Part shown: one piece after another, positions 21,551 through 32,178 of the stretch
How positions within the stretch are numbered: position 1 is the stretch's first letter
How the letters are laid out: every line of letters starts with the position of its first letter
From: Martensiomyces pterosporus
Lineage: Eukaryota; Kickxellomycota; Kickxellomycetes; Kickxellales; Kickxellaceae
Assembly: GCA_025201845.1 (NCBI GenBank)
Contig: MU603972.1
Coordinates: forward strand, 56,260-120,259
Length of the DNA: 64,000 nt
Reading direction: 5' to 3'
Translations under genes and position numbers: made by a program
Notes under the pieces: model-generated
The model's database searches: none
Told to the model about the DNA's origin: nothing
The model's input: only the letters and a program-made list of their open reading frames with translations

Positions 21551-22871
21551 GCGGCTTTGCTGCAGCGCGCTGACGCCAGATGCGCCAGCCCATGTCTTTT
21601 TCGAGCTTCCAGGGGAGGTCTGCCCCTCATCGTGTTTCTTGTCACCCTTACTGCCTCTCTATTTCAAGTAGAGAAAACAAATGGTTGGTTGCGACTGTTA
21701 GTAGCAGCTGAGGAGCGCGGGGTAGAGCGGCGGACAAGGGGGAGGGGGCAGCGGGATGGAGGAGGGTTGCGGCGCTTCCATACTCTTCATTCTCTACCCA
21801 CACTATTTCATTGCCTGCGCTGTTTGCAGTAGCAAAGGGGAGCAGAGGCAGCATTGTATGTGAAGACAGCAAACCGCCAGGGAGATCGCATGAAGTCACA
21901 GTGTGTCTATTGCAGAGTGCATGCCAGAAGACCACAGCAGGTTCTGAGCAGGAACACGCTTCGGAACCAAACAGCAACAGAAGGAGCAGGCGCACTTACC
22001 AGTAGTCGCTTCATTGAAAACAACAGCTAAACCGCCAGAGTATTGCCGCAGGTAAAGCTGGAAACAGAGACCAAGCGAAAGCAGCGCCGTTGTGTAGCCC
22101 ACAGAAAAGGCGCTGGGATACTAGGGAACTCGCCGCTTATTCGGGGCGATGGCTGGCAAGCCGGGCAAAATAATAAAAGTGTGCGTGTGCTACCTTGGCG
22201 ACCACGTAAAAGACAGGCCGAGGCTGTAAATTAGCAACGGATTGCAGTCTGGCAGCGCTGCGAATGTATGCAAAAATATAGAGTAAAGTGCGTTGTAGAT
22301 GGAAAAGAAGAGCAAGGAAGGTGGCGTGCGTGGGAGGAGAAGAGCGGACATCCCCAGGCAGAAGCGCAGAAACCACCCGTGAGCAGTTCCGCACTTTGCT
22401 CTGTCCAATCGTGCCATGGTGTGGAAAAAGGGACCAGACTCCTCCAAAAGCCGAAGCAGCAGCCGTGGCCCCCACCCCTGCTCTCCCTGTCCATGTGGTC
22501 CAGAGCAGCAGTAGCAAAGACCAGCCCAGCCCTGCTAAATAGCGCGTTGGAGTGCTGCAGAAAAAATAGCAGTGCGCAATCCGCCCGGGGGTACATCTAG
22601 CCGAGTTATTGGCTTTCAGCCGGAGTTACTGCAGCCAGGCGGTGTTGGTGCTGAGACCAAGTAGTACAGAGACCGCTGGCTGCATTGGCCAAGTCGGGTT
22701 CGCGATGCGGTAGCCACAGCCGGGTGTTTAGAAGCAGTGCTATTAATAGTTCTTTCAGAAGACACAAGATGGGCGGACAGGTATCCATAGACGGCTGCTG
22801 CTGCTGCACCTGTCACAACCCCTATAGGACACTTGCATGGCGGACAAGTGGTCGCAGATAAAGCCCCTCCG
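21551..22871. other. Intergenic region between the Uds1 and UNC93-like genes
   Basis: 1.3 kb with no recognisable gene. It must hold the Uds1 gene promoter and the 3' UTR of the UNC93-like gene. Frames present are Ser/Cys/Arg-rich and not protein-like. Confidence 0.5.
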
Positions 22872-24266
22872 TTAGACCGAATAGTCGGGCGGTGTCTTGC
22901 TTAGCTCTGGCTCGGATCGCAGCTCCGAAAACTCCATATCAATGTCAAAGTCGGTCGGTGCAGCACTGCTATGGATGACCAGCGCGAGGTACGCGAGCGG
23001 CGGCAAGCAGAGCAGGGCAAGGGCCCAGTTGATTAGGCAGCTTCCCAGCAGAGACACATTGTCGACTATGGCCCACGACACCGCACATCCAAATGCCTGG
23101 AAGCCACGGAACACACTGACGTTGCGGCCGGTCACGTCAAAGTCATCCGAGAGCAGGCTGATCAGCCACATCAGAAGCGTGTCGAACACGCTCACCAAAA
23201 ACCCGAAGCAGGTGTACAGCCCGATTGTCGGCCCCGCCATAGCTGCCTGCGTGTAATCGAGCATTCCGACCTTTATTACATCCGTCGTCCCGCCAACGAA
23301 CAGCCGCCGCTGATCCGCCCATGCACCGAGCCAGCAGCCGTTGCTTGCGAGGAAAAGAACGGCCAGCGCAATGACTGCGCGCCTTCTTCGTGACCACTGG
23401 CTGTAATCAAGGAGAAACCCGAGAACTATGGATCCACACGTCTTTGCGAGCCAGAAAAATATGTTGTTGAATCCGCGGGACCGCGCATTGAACAAGGCGC
23501 CGCAGAGGATGTCTGATGTGTAGGCGAACCCCACATGCGATGCAAAGTACGGAATGACAAGCAGAAGCGACCACTTCGAATACAAATGCTGGCCAAGCCT
23601 CTTCATCTCTCCCAGCGCGCTTTTGGCGGAATGCGCCATGACAAGAGTCGTGTCTTCACGCCGGACCTGCGTTGGCGAGACTAGTGCTAGCGAGACAATC
23701 GCGCCTAGCACCTGAACCGCGGCCAGCGCGACAAACGTAAACCCAGAGACGCCCCGTGACTTGCTGTTGGCATTGAGCGAGAACTGAATGATTCCACCCA
23801 TGACCCCACCCATGTTGAAGAGCGCAGCAAACATTGCCATGCACCTTCCGCGTGTCTCTTCGCCAGGGTACATGATTATGATTGTCGTTTGGACGCTCCA
23901 GAAAATGCCGGCCCCAGCACCCATCAGAACAGCAGCCACCTGTGTGTAGACATTCAGGCGACTGTGCTTTGCGAATGCATTGTAGGCAAACGACATTGTG
24001 TAAACTGCGTAGAGGACGCAAGACACAAACATACACCAGCGCGGCCCAATCCGGTACGAGATGTTGCATCCCAGGAAGCTAAATGCGCCCGACACCAGAA
24101 AGCTCGTCATCAGACTGATGTCCACCGCTGTCTTTAGGTCGGCGTTGCTTGGGCTGTATGCCCCGTTGCCAAGGCAGACCAGCGCAAACATCATCCCTGG
24201 CCCACAGAGGCCAATGATGCTGAGAATGACAAGTTGTATTCTGGCGCTGCTGTTCAGAAGCTCCAT
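22872..24266 (-). CDS. UNC93-like major facilitator superfamily transporter
   Basis: Predicted 464-residue polytopic membrane protein with about eleven or twelve hydrophobic helices. It matches the fungal UNC93/DUF895 branch of the MFS. The first helix has ILSIIGLCGPGMMFAL, the second pair includes the GCNISYRIGPRWCMFVSCVLYA stretch (family pattern G-GxxxNxxGPR), and helix 4-5 has GAGAGIFWSVQTTIIIMYP, followed by E-E-TRGRCMAMF. The second half has the FWLAKTCGSIVLGFLLD helix. The C-terminal 35 residues are acidic and cytosolic. Substrate is unknown; some relatives affect ion channels or sterol/iron responses, which cannot be judged here. The start at 24266 is the first in-frame ATG. Confidence 0.87.
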   Translation of the reverse strand: MELLNSSARIQLVILSIIGLCGPGMMFALVCLGNGAYSPSNADLKTAVDISLMTSFLVSGAFSFLGCNISYRIGPRWCMFVSCVLYAVYTMSFAYNAFAKHSRLNVYTQVAAVLMGAGAGIFWSVQTTIIIMYPGEETRGRCMAMFAALFNMGGVMGGIIQFSLNANSKSRGVSGFTFVALAAVQVLGAIVSLALVSPTQVRREDTTLVMAHSAKSALGEMKRLGQHLYSKWSLLLVIPYFASHVGFAYTSDILCGALFNARSRGFNNIFFWLAKTCGSIVLGFLLDYSQWSRRRRAVIALAVLFLASNGCWLGAWADQRRLFVGGTTDVIKVGMLDYTQAAMAGPTIGLYTCFGFLVSVFDTLLMWLISLLSDDFDVTGRNVSVFRGFQAFGCAVSWAIVDNVSLLGSCLINWALALLCLPPLAYLALVIHSSAAPTDFDIDMEFSELRSEPELSKTPPDYSV

Positions 24267-24952
24267 TCGCGAATCGGCTACACGTTCTTTTTGCAGGTGA
24301 GGGCGCCCAGATGTATGCGCTATTGGAGGTTGGAGGTGCGGCGAGGTAAAGGGGAGTGTTTGAAATACCGGCTGTTAGCGGCACTTGTCACCTAGATGCT
24401 TATTTATTATTGAGGCAAAGAATAACGCAAGATATCGTGCTCTGTGGACTCTCATATCGCACACAGTGGTCTTCGCTGGTGAGCACGAAGCACTGGTTTC
24501 TGCAAGCATACTCTTGGAATCCTTGTCTTCCAATTTTAGTAAAATAGCGCATAGCGCCTTCCATACGTGTCTGCTTGTTGCAGGCAAGCAGAGTGCGGAC
24601 AGCGAACGGATCCTCTGAGCGCATCCATTTAGTACATGCCAGTGCTACAGAGCATGCTGCCCCTGCCTCCACGACTGCATTTCTGTGTATACACACTTCC
24701 CGCAACATGCCTGAATAGGCTGACACCTTCCTCAGCTAAAATTGGCGCTTTGCGCGTGCAGCGGAGATGAGAGCTGCATCCGCTCGTTTATGGTCATGCT
24801 GCGCCATTGTGTAGAGCGCGGCCGCCGAAAGACATTCGGCATAGCATGAGTGGGCTGCTGCTTCTTTTTCACGACTATATTCGCGTGCAAATAAGCAGAA
24901 TAACCAGACAATAGAGCAAATAAGCAAGATTACGACACTCTAAGCAGCAAGA
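24267..24952. other. Intergenic region between the UNC93-like and anoctamin genes
   Basis: 686 bp with no gene or structured element seen, up to the duplicated block at 24953. Confidence 0.5.
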
Positions 24953-25129
24953 CGCTACTCGGTCTTAAAGGCACTGGCGACGGCATCGAGGCCAAAGTCA
25001 AGCTCGGCGCGCCATTCGGGGATGGCGGACAAGTCGGAATTCGCTACTCGGTCTTAAAGGCACTGGCGACGGCATCGAGGCCAAAGTCAAGCTCGGCGCG
25101 CCATTCGGGGATGGCGGACAAGTCGGAAT
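24953..25129 (-). repeat. Perfect 88-bp tandem duplication at the 3' end of the anoctamin gene
   Basis: Bases 24953-25040 are repeated exactly at 25042-25129, with a period of 89 bp. The right copy is the real end of the anoctamin gene, its last codons and the stop at 25044-25046. The left copy lies in the 3' UTR and repeats the same codons and stop in a shifted frame, because 89 is not a multiple of three. The junction creates a GAATTC. Perfect identity means a recent duplication or an assembly artefact. Confidence 0.93.
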
Positions 25130-27737
25130 CTGCGGCATTTTCAGCGCCCTGGCTGGCGCCCTCATCGGCATCGACGCTGGCGCTGTCATCGGCATCCGCA
25201 AGGTCGCGCAAGACAGCAGGCGCTTTTTCCAGCCAGCGGCGCTTGGACTGGGCGCGCGCACGAGCGACGATTCTCTCATACGCACTGGGCCATGACGCCA
25301 TGACCTGCATAATGATCCAGCGAATGGCAAGGAAAATGTGTTCCGAGAACAGCAAGACCACGAGCGCAAGGCTCAGATTGGTGCGCCCAAATCGTTTCAT
25401 CTCCTCCGGGTCCGCAATCGTTGGCAAGAACGAGCAGTTGGGGTGGAACTGGTAAATCAGCAAGGCATTGGTGATGGACGACAGCCAGCACATGAACCGC
25501 AGGGTGCCGAGCCAGGGCCCAATTGTGTCGACGCGTCTCGGAATGGGTCTCTTTGTCGTTGCGCAGATCTTTGCAGCATCCGTGCGCAGCTCCAGCCAAT
25601 TGTTCAGGAACGCTGCCAGAGGTGCAAGCGGCCAGGCAACGGAGAAGAATGTGACGCAGCTAAACTGAGACGCCATCTCGGCGTAGTCCTCGTAGGGGTC
25701 GTACTCTGGCAGCTGCGTCTCCTGGGTGATGTTGGCAATAAACTCGTTTTGAACATCGGCTGGCGCAATGGCAGTGTCCGCGCTGCTGAGCGAGTCTACC
25801 CACGCCTCGACTCCGCTGGTACTGGTTGACAGGGCGCCCTCAAGTAGCTTGGAGCTGGACGCCAGCTTCCTCTGCAGATCAAGCGGAGATGCGCTCTTCT
25901 TGGCACCGTCCTTCTCGTCGCCCTTCTCGCCCTTCTCGCCCTTCTCATCCTTCCTTGTCTCGCTCTTTGCAGGAACCGCCGAGGCTTTCTTAAGAGCACG
26001 CGAGTTCCACCAGCGCATCATAAGCGGAATCCCTGTTTCAGTCATCAGATTGACAACCTGGCCAGTGACAATGAAGTAGGTGAGCAGGTCCTGGATCTTT
26101 GTAGTCGCGGGTGTTGAGCTGGCCTTGATTCCCGTGTAGACGACTCCGTCCTTCTCAATCTCGCGAGCGAGGTAAGGCATCAGCCAAGGTGGAAGCTCCT
26201 TCATCATGTCGTAGATGCCGCGGAGCCAGTACTCAAATGTATCCTGGTGAGGGACAAACACCCAGGCAGTCAAGAACAGGTACAGCTGGTCTTGGAGGAA
26301 CCGGAAAATAAAGATCTTTGTCGTATACTGCGCGGCATACTCCGACTCAAACTCGTAGTTTTCGTACTCGGTGAGCACCTTGGCCACATGTGTGCAGATT
26401 GCAGTGTAGACGGGGAGGCATGCAGAGAATAGCACAGCCGGCGTGAAGCCAAGCAGGCTGTGGAAGGGGCCATCGTAGTACTCGTCGAGGAACGTCTGCA
26501 CAGCAAAGATGAAGGACACAAAGATGGCCATCAGCAGCGCCAGGACGATGACCACGGGGATCCCAAGGAGCCTGCGCAGCCAGCGCTTGCCGTTCGAGAA
26601 GAAAGGAATGGGCTCGCCGGTTGACGGGTCGGTGATGGTACGGTCGGGGCGGAAGTGCGGGCGGCGGAACGAGGCTGCCTTTTCTGCGCCGTGCACGCCC
26701 CAGTACGTAGCGATGTCGGACTCCCTACGTGCCCACGTCTCGGTGAACAGCAGGCTCCACAAAACGATAACTATGCCGAACTGCCACGAAAAGTTCCACC
26801 CAAACAGCCACGACAAGACGCCGATGGCTGAGGGGATGGCGAGCCACAAAAAGTAGCTCTGCAGGAAGGCAAAGTACATGGCAATCTCTTCGCCAAAGTG
26901 CTCGCGGATGCGTCGCAAGTCGTGCCTGTCAATCAGCCACTTTGACGACCAGTGCTTGATCCAGTCCTTGTTGAACGAGCGGTCCTGTAGCGGGAAGATG
27001 CACTGAACCCACCGCTCGTTCTCGGTATTGACACCTGCGCAGCCCTCCTCGACAGGACCAACAATGAGCTTGTACACAAGCCTCTGTCGCTCTGATGGCG
27101 ACATTTGCTCGGCTGTGTCGGCCTCGGCTTTAAGGAGCCTGGAGGGATCGTCGTGGGTCTCAGGGTCCACCTCGAGTGGATCAGCTCGCTGCAGGGCGGC
27201 GTCTCTGGGCACGCGCCTCAGCGGCAGCATGCCGCAGAGCCAGTCATGCAGGCGCGAGCGGCTCCACTCGTGCAGCAGCCTCTCTCGCGGGCATCTCACA
27301 AACAGCAAAAAGTGGCCGGACTCGGGAGAAAACGCCATAGCGCGCTGTGGGCTCTCGCCATCCCCAGCACTGCTGCTGCCTTGGTGGTGGTGGTGCGTCT
27401 TTTTCGCTGCTAGTGCCTGGCGGATCTCGACATCGAGCCCGGCACGTGACAGCCGCTTCACAAGGTCAGACAGCGCCTCAGCGACCTTGTCTGCTTTGGC
27501 GTGGCGCTTGTCCTCGACGGCACGAGGTCTCTCTGACAGCTCGCGCGCCTTCTTCAGAACGCTGTCGTTCTCTGGAGGCGTGAACTTGAATGAGATAACA
27601 TAGTCGGCAAAGCCTGGCAGCCTTTGAGCAGCATCTGCAGCGGATGCCTCAGTATCTGGATCCCCAGCTGGCCTGCTTTTGCGCTCGAGGGCCCAGTACT
27701 GCAGGAATCTCAGCGGTCGGTGCTGGCCGTCTTCCAT
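25044..27737 (-). CDS. Anoctamin / TMEM16-family membrane protein (Ist2-like)
   Basis: Predicted 897-residue anoctamin. Family members are calcium-activated phospholipid scramblases or ion channels; yeast Ist2 tethers endoplasmic reticulum to plasma membrane. The N-terminal cytosolic part (about 1-290) is followed by the family hallmark region: IREHFGEEIAMYFAFLQSYFLWL, then TETWARRESDIATYWGV. Around ten hydrophobic segments follow, including FTPAVLFSACLPVYTAI and FIFRFLQDQLYLF. A Lys/Glu/Gly-rich loop with a DEKGEKGEKGDEKD run (near residue 605) lies between helices. The C-terminal tail is acidic and short; it lacks the long basic PIP2-binding tail of yeast Ist2, so a tethering role is doubtful. 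The calcium-binding residues were not checked one by one. The 3' end has an exact tandem copy beyond the stop. Confidence 0.9.
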   Translation of the reverse strand: MEDGQHRPLRFLQYWALERKSRPAGDPDTEASAADAAQRLPGFADYVISFKFTPPENDSVLKKARELSERPRAVEDKRHAKADKVAEALSDLVKRLSRAGLDVEIRQALAAKKTHHHHQGSSSAGDGESPQRAMAFSPESGHFLLFVRCPRERLLHEWSRSRLHDWLCGMLPLRRVPRDAALQRADPLEVDPETHDDPSRLLKAEADTAEQMSPSERQRLVYKLIVGPVEEGCAGVNTENERWVQCIFPLQDRSFNKDWIKHWSSKWLIDRHDLRRIREHFGEEIAMYFAFLQSYFLWLAIPSAIGVLSWLFGWNFSWQFGIVIVLWSLLFTETWARRESDIATYWGVHGAEKAASFRRPHFRPDRTITDPSTGEPIPFFSNGKRWLRRLLGIPVVIVLALLMAIFVSFIFAVQTFLDEYYDGPFHSLLGFTPAVLFSACLPVYTAICTHVAKVLTEYENYEFESEYAAQYTTKIFIFRFLQDQLYLFLTAWVFVPHQDTFEYWLRGIYDMMKELPPWLMPYLAREIEKDGVVYTGIKASSTPATTKIQDLLTYFIVTGQVVNLMTETGIPLMMRWWNSRALKKASAVPAKSETRKDEKGEKGEKGDEKDGAKKSASPLDLQRKLASSSKLLEGALSTSTSGVEAWVDSLSSADTAIAPADVQNEFIANITQETQLPEYDPYEDYAEMASQFSCVTFFSVAWPLAPLAAFLNNWLELRTDAAKICATTKRPIPRRVDTIGPWLGTLRFMCWLSSITNALLIYQFHPNCSFLPTIADPEEMKRFGRTNLSLALVVLLFSEHIFLAIRWIIMQVMASWPSAYERIVARARAQSKRRWLEKAPAVLRDLADADDSASVDADEGASQGAENAADSDLSAIPEWRAELDFGLDAVASAFKTE

Positions 27738-28581
27738 GCTTGCTGGTGCGCTTTTAGAATGGGGAGACGAGAAAAAAAGATATATGGACTGGAGGCAGCA
27801 GAGCAGAGAAAGCAGGCTGCCTCTCCCTCCTCTTCATGCTGCCCTTGTCACACACATGCGGCAGCTTCTCTCTGTTAATTGTCCCACCGCTCCCAAACAA
27901 TCGTCATGCCTCCCACTCGCTTGAAGGGCGCGGCTCGCAGCCAGACGAGGGGGGGCGTGGTGTCCAGGCTCTGCTGTGCGAGCCGAGCGGGCCAACGCGC
28001 GGTTTGCACAAGCCGCTCGCGAGCCACCACACGTCTCCTTTCATCAAGGCGCCATATGCCTGCAGTTTGGGGTGGGGGATTCTGCCTTTTCAGTTAACGG
28101 CTGCTGATTCCCGTGTACTGTCCTGCTTGTCTTCTGTACGTCTCATCCACTCTTTTCTTGTACATTCACACTACTTTACGACGAAGCTCAGGTATGGACC
28201 CATGGGGCATTGCATCTCGCTGAAAGCGAGGAAGGTGGAGGCTGTGTTTCGGTCATCGCGCTATTGCTTTCAGCAAACGCCTTGTGGCTCGCAGCAAGGC
28301 CTCCAGGCCCCAATTCGATTGCAGCGTCTGGCTGCCTGCTTTCTTCTGCTTCCGCTGGGCCTGCAAACAAGTACACAGGCGCCTTGTGGAGAGAAAAAAT
28401 ATGGAAATCGCCCTAAGCTGCATTCCAATCAAATCTCAGATGAGCACCAATCCGGCCTCCACGGTGCTCGTTGCAAATACGCTTTCTTATGTTCGATGCT
28501 TGTGCTAACTGCGCTCTTGAATCTCCTGTCCGCTGTTTACCTTTTCGTAGCAATCTAATTCGAAGGTTCTACCGGCACAGC
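27738..28581. other. Divergent intergenic region between anoctamin and CK2 beta
   Basis: 844 bp that must serve as promoter for both genes. Near 28548 there is a pyrimidine-rich run ending CTTTTCGTAG just before the CK2 beta start, which could be the acceptor of a 5' UTR intron. No gene is seen. Confidence 0.4.
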
Positions 28582-29739
28582 ATGGCCGAGCCTACAGATA
28601 ACAGTACACACGACGGCACCATGCTTGGTCGCCAAGGTGCGATGGGCGGCAGGCGGGAGCAGCATTACCACTCGGGCCTTGACAACACAGAGGAGTCGGA
28701 CTTTGACGAGGAGTTCTACGAGTCCGACGAATCAGCGAACCTAACGTGGATTTCGTGGTTCTGCTCGCTAAAAGGCCACGAGTACTTTTGCGAGGTCCCT
28801 GAGGAGTTTATCGAGGACGAGTTCAACCTGACCGGGCTCAGCCAGACGGTAAATTACTATGTCGAGGCTCTTGACATGATCCTGGACATTGAAGACGAGA
28901 ACGACGACCCGCTGGATGCGGAGGAGATTGAGGCTATTGATAGCTCATCGGAGATCCTGTACGGCCTAATACATGCACGCTACATCCTGACGCGCAACGG
29001 TCTGCACCAGATGGCAGACAAGTACGAGAATGGCGATTTTGGCGCTTGTCCGCGCTATGCTTGCGACGGCGTCTACCTCATCCCCTGCGGCCGCACCGAT
29101 GTCCCCGAGCGCGACTCTGTCAAGCTGTTCTGCCCTTCGTGCCTCGACATCTACAGCCCACCGAGCTCGCGTTATCAAAAGATCGATGGTGCCTACTTCG
29201 GATCGACCTTCCCGCACCTTTTCTTCCAAGCATTCCCTTCACTGGTCCCAGAAGACCCAACCCCCATTTACACGCCTCAGATCTATGGCTTTGCTATCAA
29301 CGAGCGGAGCAAGGCTGGCCCACGGATGCAGTGGCTGCGTATGCGCCCTGAGAACTTTGAGGACGGCGAGGATGAGGGAGATGGCAACAGCACCGATTCG
29401 CAGAGCTATGTGGAGGCAAGGGCCGCTGGCGCTGAGGACGCCCATGAGGCCCCCGAACAGGAGGAAGGCAGTGCTGCCGACGCTGCTGACGCTGCCGATG
29501 CTGGCGCTGGTGCAGAAGGAGGCGGCGCTGATCATAACGACGGCATGGACATTGCCACGGATCGAGCTGATGCCAGCCGCACCACCACACCGGCAATCGC
29601 GCCCTCTACGCAGGAGACAGACAAGGACGACGAACAAAACGATCAGGTCATGGCTACAGCAAACAACTCCCCCAAGGCCACCCGTTCGAGCTCTCCGTCT
29701 GAGGACCGGCGGAGAAACACGCCTGCAAAGACCGCTTGA
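28582..29739 (+). CDS. CKB1: Casein kinase 2 regulatory (beta) subunit
   Basis: Predicted 385-residue regulatory subunit of protein kinase CK2, forming the dimer that binds two catalytic subunits. The conserved body begins with SWFCSLKGHEYFCEV and ILDIEDE. The zinc-binding dimer interface is intact: Cys156-x4-Cys161 and Cys184-x2-Cys187. The PHLFFQAFP and YGFAINER segments follow. An acidic N-terminal patch (DFDEEFYESDES) matches the regulatory acidic loop region. After about residue 256 comes an unusual tail of some 130 residues, Asp/Glu/Ala-rich then Ser/Thr-rich, with many potential CK2 or proline-directed sites; typical CK2 beta ends near residue 215-280. I chose ATG 28582 (CACAGCATGG) over an in-frame ATG at 28489 because family proteins start close to this point. 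Confidence 0.95.
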   Translation: MAEPTDNSTHDGTMLGRQGAMGGRREQHYHSGLDNTEESDFDEEFYESDESANLTWISWFCSLKGHEYFCEVPEEFIEDEFNLTGLSQTVNYYVEALDMILDIEDENDDPLDAEEIEAIDSSSEILYGLIHARYILTRNGLHQMADKYENGDFGACPRYACDGVYLIPCGRTDVPERDSVKLFCPSCLDIYSPPSSRYQKIDGAYFGSTFPHLFFQAFPSLVPEDPTPIYTPQIYGFAINERSKAGPRMQWLRMRPENFEDGEDEGDGNSTDSQSYVEARAAGAEDAHEAPEQEEGSAADAADAADAGAGAEGGGADHNDGMDIATDRADASRTTTPAIAPSTQETDKDDEQNDQVMATANNSPKATRSSSPSEDRRRNTPAKTA

Positions 29740-30615
29740 GCAAGCACACAAGAGCAAGTGCTGCTCTCGACACGACTACCTACCAATCGCCAGCTTCTTA
29801 TGCTATTGACTTCCCAAAGAACATGCACGCCCTATGCGGGGAAGAGCGCAATACATGAAACCCCTTTGCTACGAGCTGCTGCATGTCTTGAGTGCGTGGG
29901 TGCATGTGTTTATGTGCTGTAGCGCACATGCATGGCACTGTCGTTCCTGTCTTGGCAAAGCACGAGGTCGTGCGGTGGCAAGAAAATGAGCGTCGAGCGG
30001 CAATTTCCTTGCGCACCGCACCACATACCAACAATGGAATTTAGGGGTATTTTGCTAAGCCCCGGTTTGCCTGGACGCTCTCTTTCTGCTGCTCTCACCT
30101 AGGCCAGCTCGCTCTCTGATTCCTCTTAGAATAGAACAGAGAGACGGGTTGCTGTGCAGTGCGGGGGCAGTGGCCCTTGGCAAAGCGTATGGTGCGGCCA
30201 TTGTCAAAGGACATGGAGATGAATTTGGAAGCTTCCAAGCGCAAAGTGAAGGCGCACTCGCCAGCACCTGGCAAACCTGGCTGACAAGGGATTTTTGTTC
30301 CCTCCTAAAGGCAGTACAATGATCAGCTGTCTTGTGCAATGAACAGGAAACAAACGCCTCTTCCAAAAACAAAGCGCGGGGCTGTTTCCCAGCAATTGTG
30401 GAATATAGTGCGCCTGCTGGCAGGCCCTCTCTCCCACCAAGCCCTCAGGCCGTAAGCAGCAAGATAAAATCTCACTCCCACATACGACAAAAAGCGCCTG
30501 CATCCCTTGCTTTCGCCTCAAGCTCGCCTCATCCTTTTACATAGCCCAGATTATCTCTTCATCCCTTCAGCACAGTGCACACTGCTCTCGACCTGGCGTG
30601 CCGCTATTGCTCACA
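29740..30615. other. Intergenic region between CK2 beta and the first P450
   Basis: 876 bp with no recognisable gene. The last 150 bp before the P450 start are richer in C and T on the plus strand and probably hold its promoter. Confidence 0.5.
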
Positions 30616-32178
30616 ATGATTGACATTGCTGCCTCAGTATCTCTCTCAGTGCCTTGGGTGCTTGGCTGTCTAGGAGTCTACCTCGTCTACTGCATAGCCA
30701 GCGTATTCCTTCCTCCGTTCAGCAGCGATGGCGGGGTGCCGTACATCCCTGTCTACAAGACGCTTCTGTGGATGACGAAGCGCGGCATAGGCCGCCACGA
30801 GGTCTCGCAGCACCTCGACAGGCCCATCATGGGGAAGCACGGCATCGTCAAGGCATGGATGTTTGGTGGCTGGGCGTACAAGGTTAGCAAGGCGGAGTAC
30901 GCCAGAAAGCTGTATATGCAGACTGATATCTACCAGAAGGTCAATATTCGCAAGCTGATGCCATATAACCTCGGTCCGCGTGTATCGGGCATATCCCTGT
31001 CGTTCGAGAACGGCGATGCTTACCGCGGCCACCGTGCTGTTGTCAACCCTGCCTTCCGCCGGCAGTGGCCGTCAGCTTTGTTCAAGAAACCCATGACTGA
31101 GCTGATGGATGTCCTGGAGCGCGAGTCCGACAAGCCAGTGGACATTCTGCTTTGGTTCCGTAGAGGCACGCTGGATGTCTTGGGCCACATTATCATGAGC
31201 TACGACTTCCGCGCCCTTAGCGACCCCGACAACAAGCAGCGCGCCATGTACGATTCCCTGCTTGAGGCCATGCTGCACCCAGTCTACAACATGTTCCCAT
31301 GGCTCGACCTCTTCGCCACTGGTGAGCGTGCGAAGCAGTGGGAGTACCTGAACAACTTCCATGCGTTCATCGACGCTATCATCGACGAGAAGCTGAAGGA
31401 GGCCCAGAATAGGCCGCAGCTCACCGAGGAAGAGCGGAACAACGCCGACCTGCTCACACTGCTGCTAGAGTCCTATACCCTGTCCAAGTCGGGCAAGGTC
31501 CTCGATGACCGAGGCAAGCAGGTGACGCCGCTGACCAGGGAGCAGCTCCGCAGCAACGTCAGCCTGTTCTACGTCGCGGGCTACGACACCACTGCCAACT
31601 CGCTGTCGTACGTGATGCTGGAGCTGGCCCGCAACCCAGACATTCAGAAGAAGGCGCGCGACATCGTCATTGGCGTTTTGGGCGACAGCAAGGACGTCTA
31701 CCCAACCGACGAGCAGCTGAAGGAGCTTGGATACCTGGACCTGATTGCCAAGGAAGCGCTGAGAAAGAACTCCATCCTGGCGGAGATCAGGCGTCGCGTT
31801 TCCACCGCAGTTCAGGTGGGGCCCTACACAATCCCCAAGGGCGCCATTGTGTCGGTCGACACTTGGGCGATGCACTACGACCCCGAGTATTTCCCTGAGC
31901 CAGAAAGGTTCATCCCAGAGAGGTTCGCTGAGGACAAAGGCACGGCACTTTCTAAAAGCGGCGTGCCGTTCACCTGGTCTCCATTCAGCAACGGCCCGCG
32001 GCAGTGCATGGGCATGAAGTTTTCGCTAGTGGAGCAGCGCATTGCCATCTCGCTTCTTCTGCTCCGCTTCGAATGGAAGCTGCCCGAAGACAGCCCGTTC
32101 TGGAATGCCACGCCATCGTCGCCGGCAGGACTGATTTCGCCGGTGGGGCTCATGATGGATGTCAAGCGCAGGCTCTAG
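30616..32178 (+). CDS. Cytochrome P450 monooxygenase, first of a tandem pair
   Basis: Predicted 520-residue haem-thiolate monooxygenase held in the endoplasmic reticulum by an N-terminal helix (about residues 8-33). Diagnostic motifs are all present: I-helix oxygen-activating AGYDTT (residues 321-326), ExxR at Glu380-Arg383, the PERF stretch (EPERFIPERF) and the haem loop FSNGPRQCMG with axial Cys464. The start at 30616 is the first ATG, just before the membrane helix. The next gene is a clear paralogue in the same direction, sharing GGVPxIPxYKTL, AEYARxL and RKNS. No introns. Family and substrate are unknown; the layout resembles fatty acid or xenobiotic P450s. Confidence 0.95.
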   Translation: MIDIAASVSLSVPWVLGCLGVYLVYCIASVFLPPFSSDGGVPYIPVYKTLLWMTKRGIGRHEVSQHLDRPIMGKHGIVKAWMFGGWAYKVSKAEYARKLYMQTDIYQKVNIRKLMPYNLGPRVSGISLSFENGDAYRGHRAVVNPAFRRQWPSALFKKPMTELMDVLERESDKPVDILLWFRRGTLDVLGHIIMSYDFRALSDPDNKQRAMYDSLLEAMLHPVYNMFPWLDLFATGERAKQWEYLNNFHAFIDAIIDEKLKEAQNRPQLTEEERNNADLLTLLLESYTLSKSGKVLDDRGKQVTPLTREQLRSNVSLFYVAGYDTTANSLSYVMLELARNPDIQKKARDIVIGVLGDSKDVYPTDEQLKELGYLDLIAKEALRKNSILAEIRRRVSTAVQVGPYTIPKGAIVSVDTWAMHYDPEYFPEPERFIPERFAEDKGTALSKSGVPFTWSPFSNGPRQCMGMKFSLVEQRIAISLLLLRFEWKLPEDSPFWNATPSSPAGLISPVGLMMDVKRRL

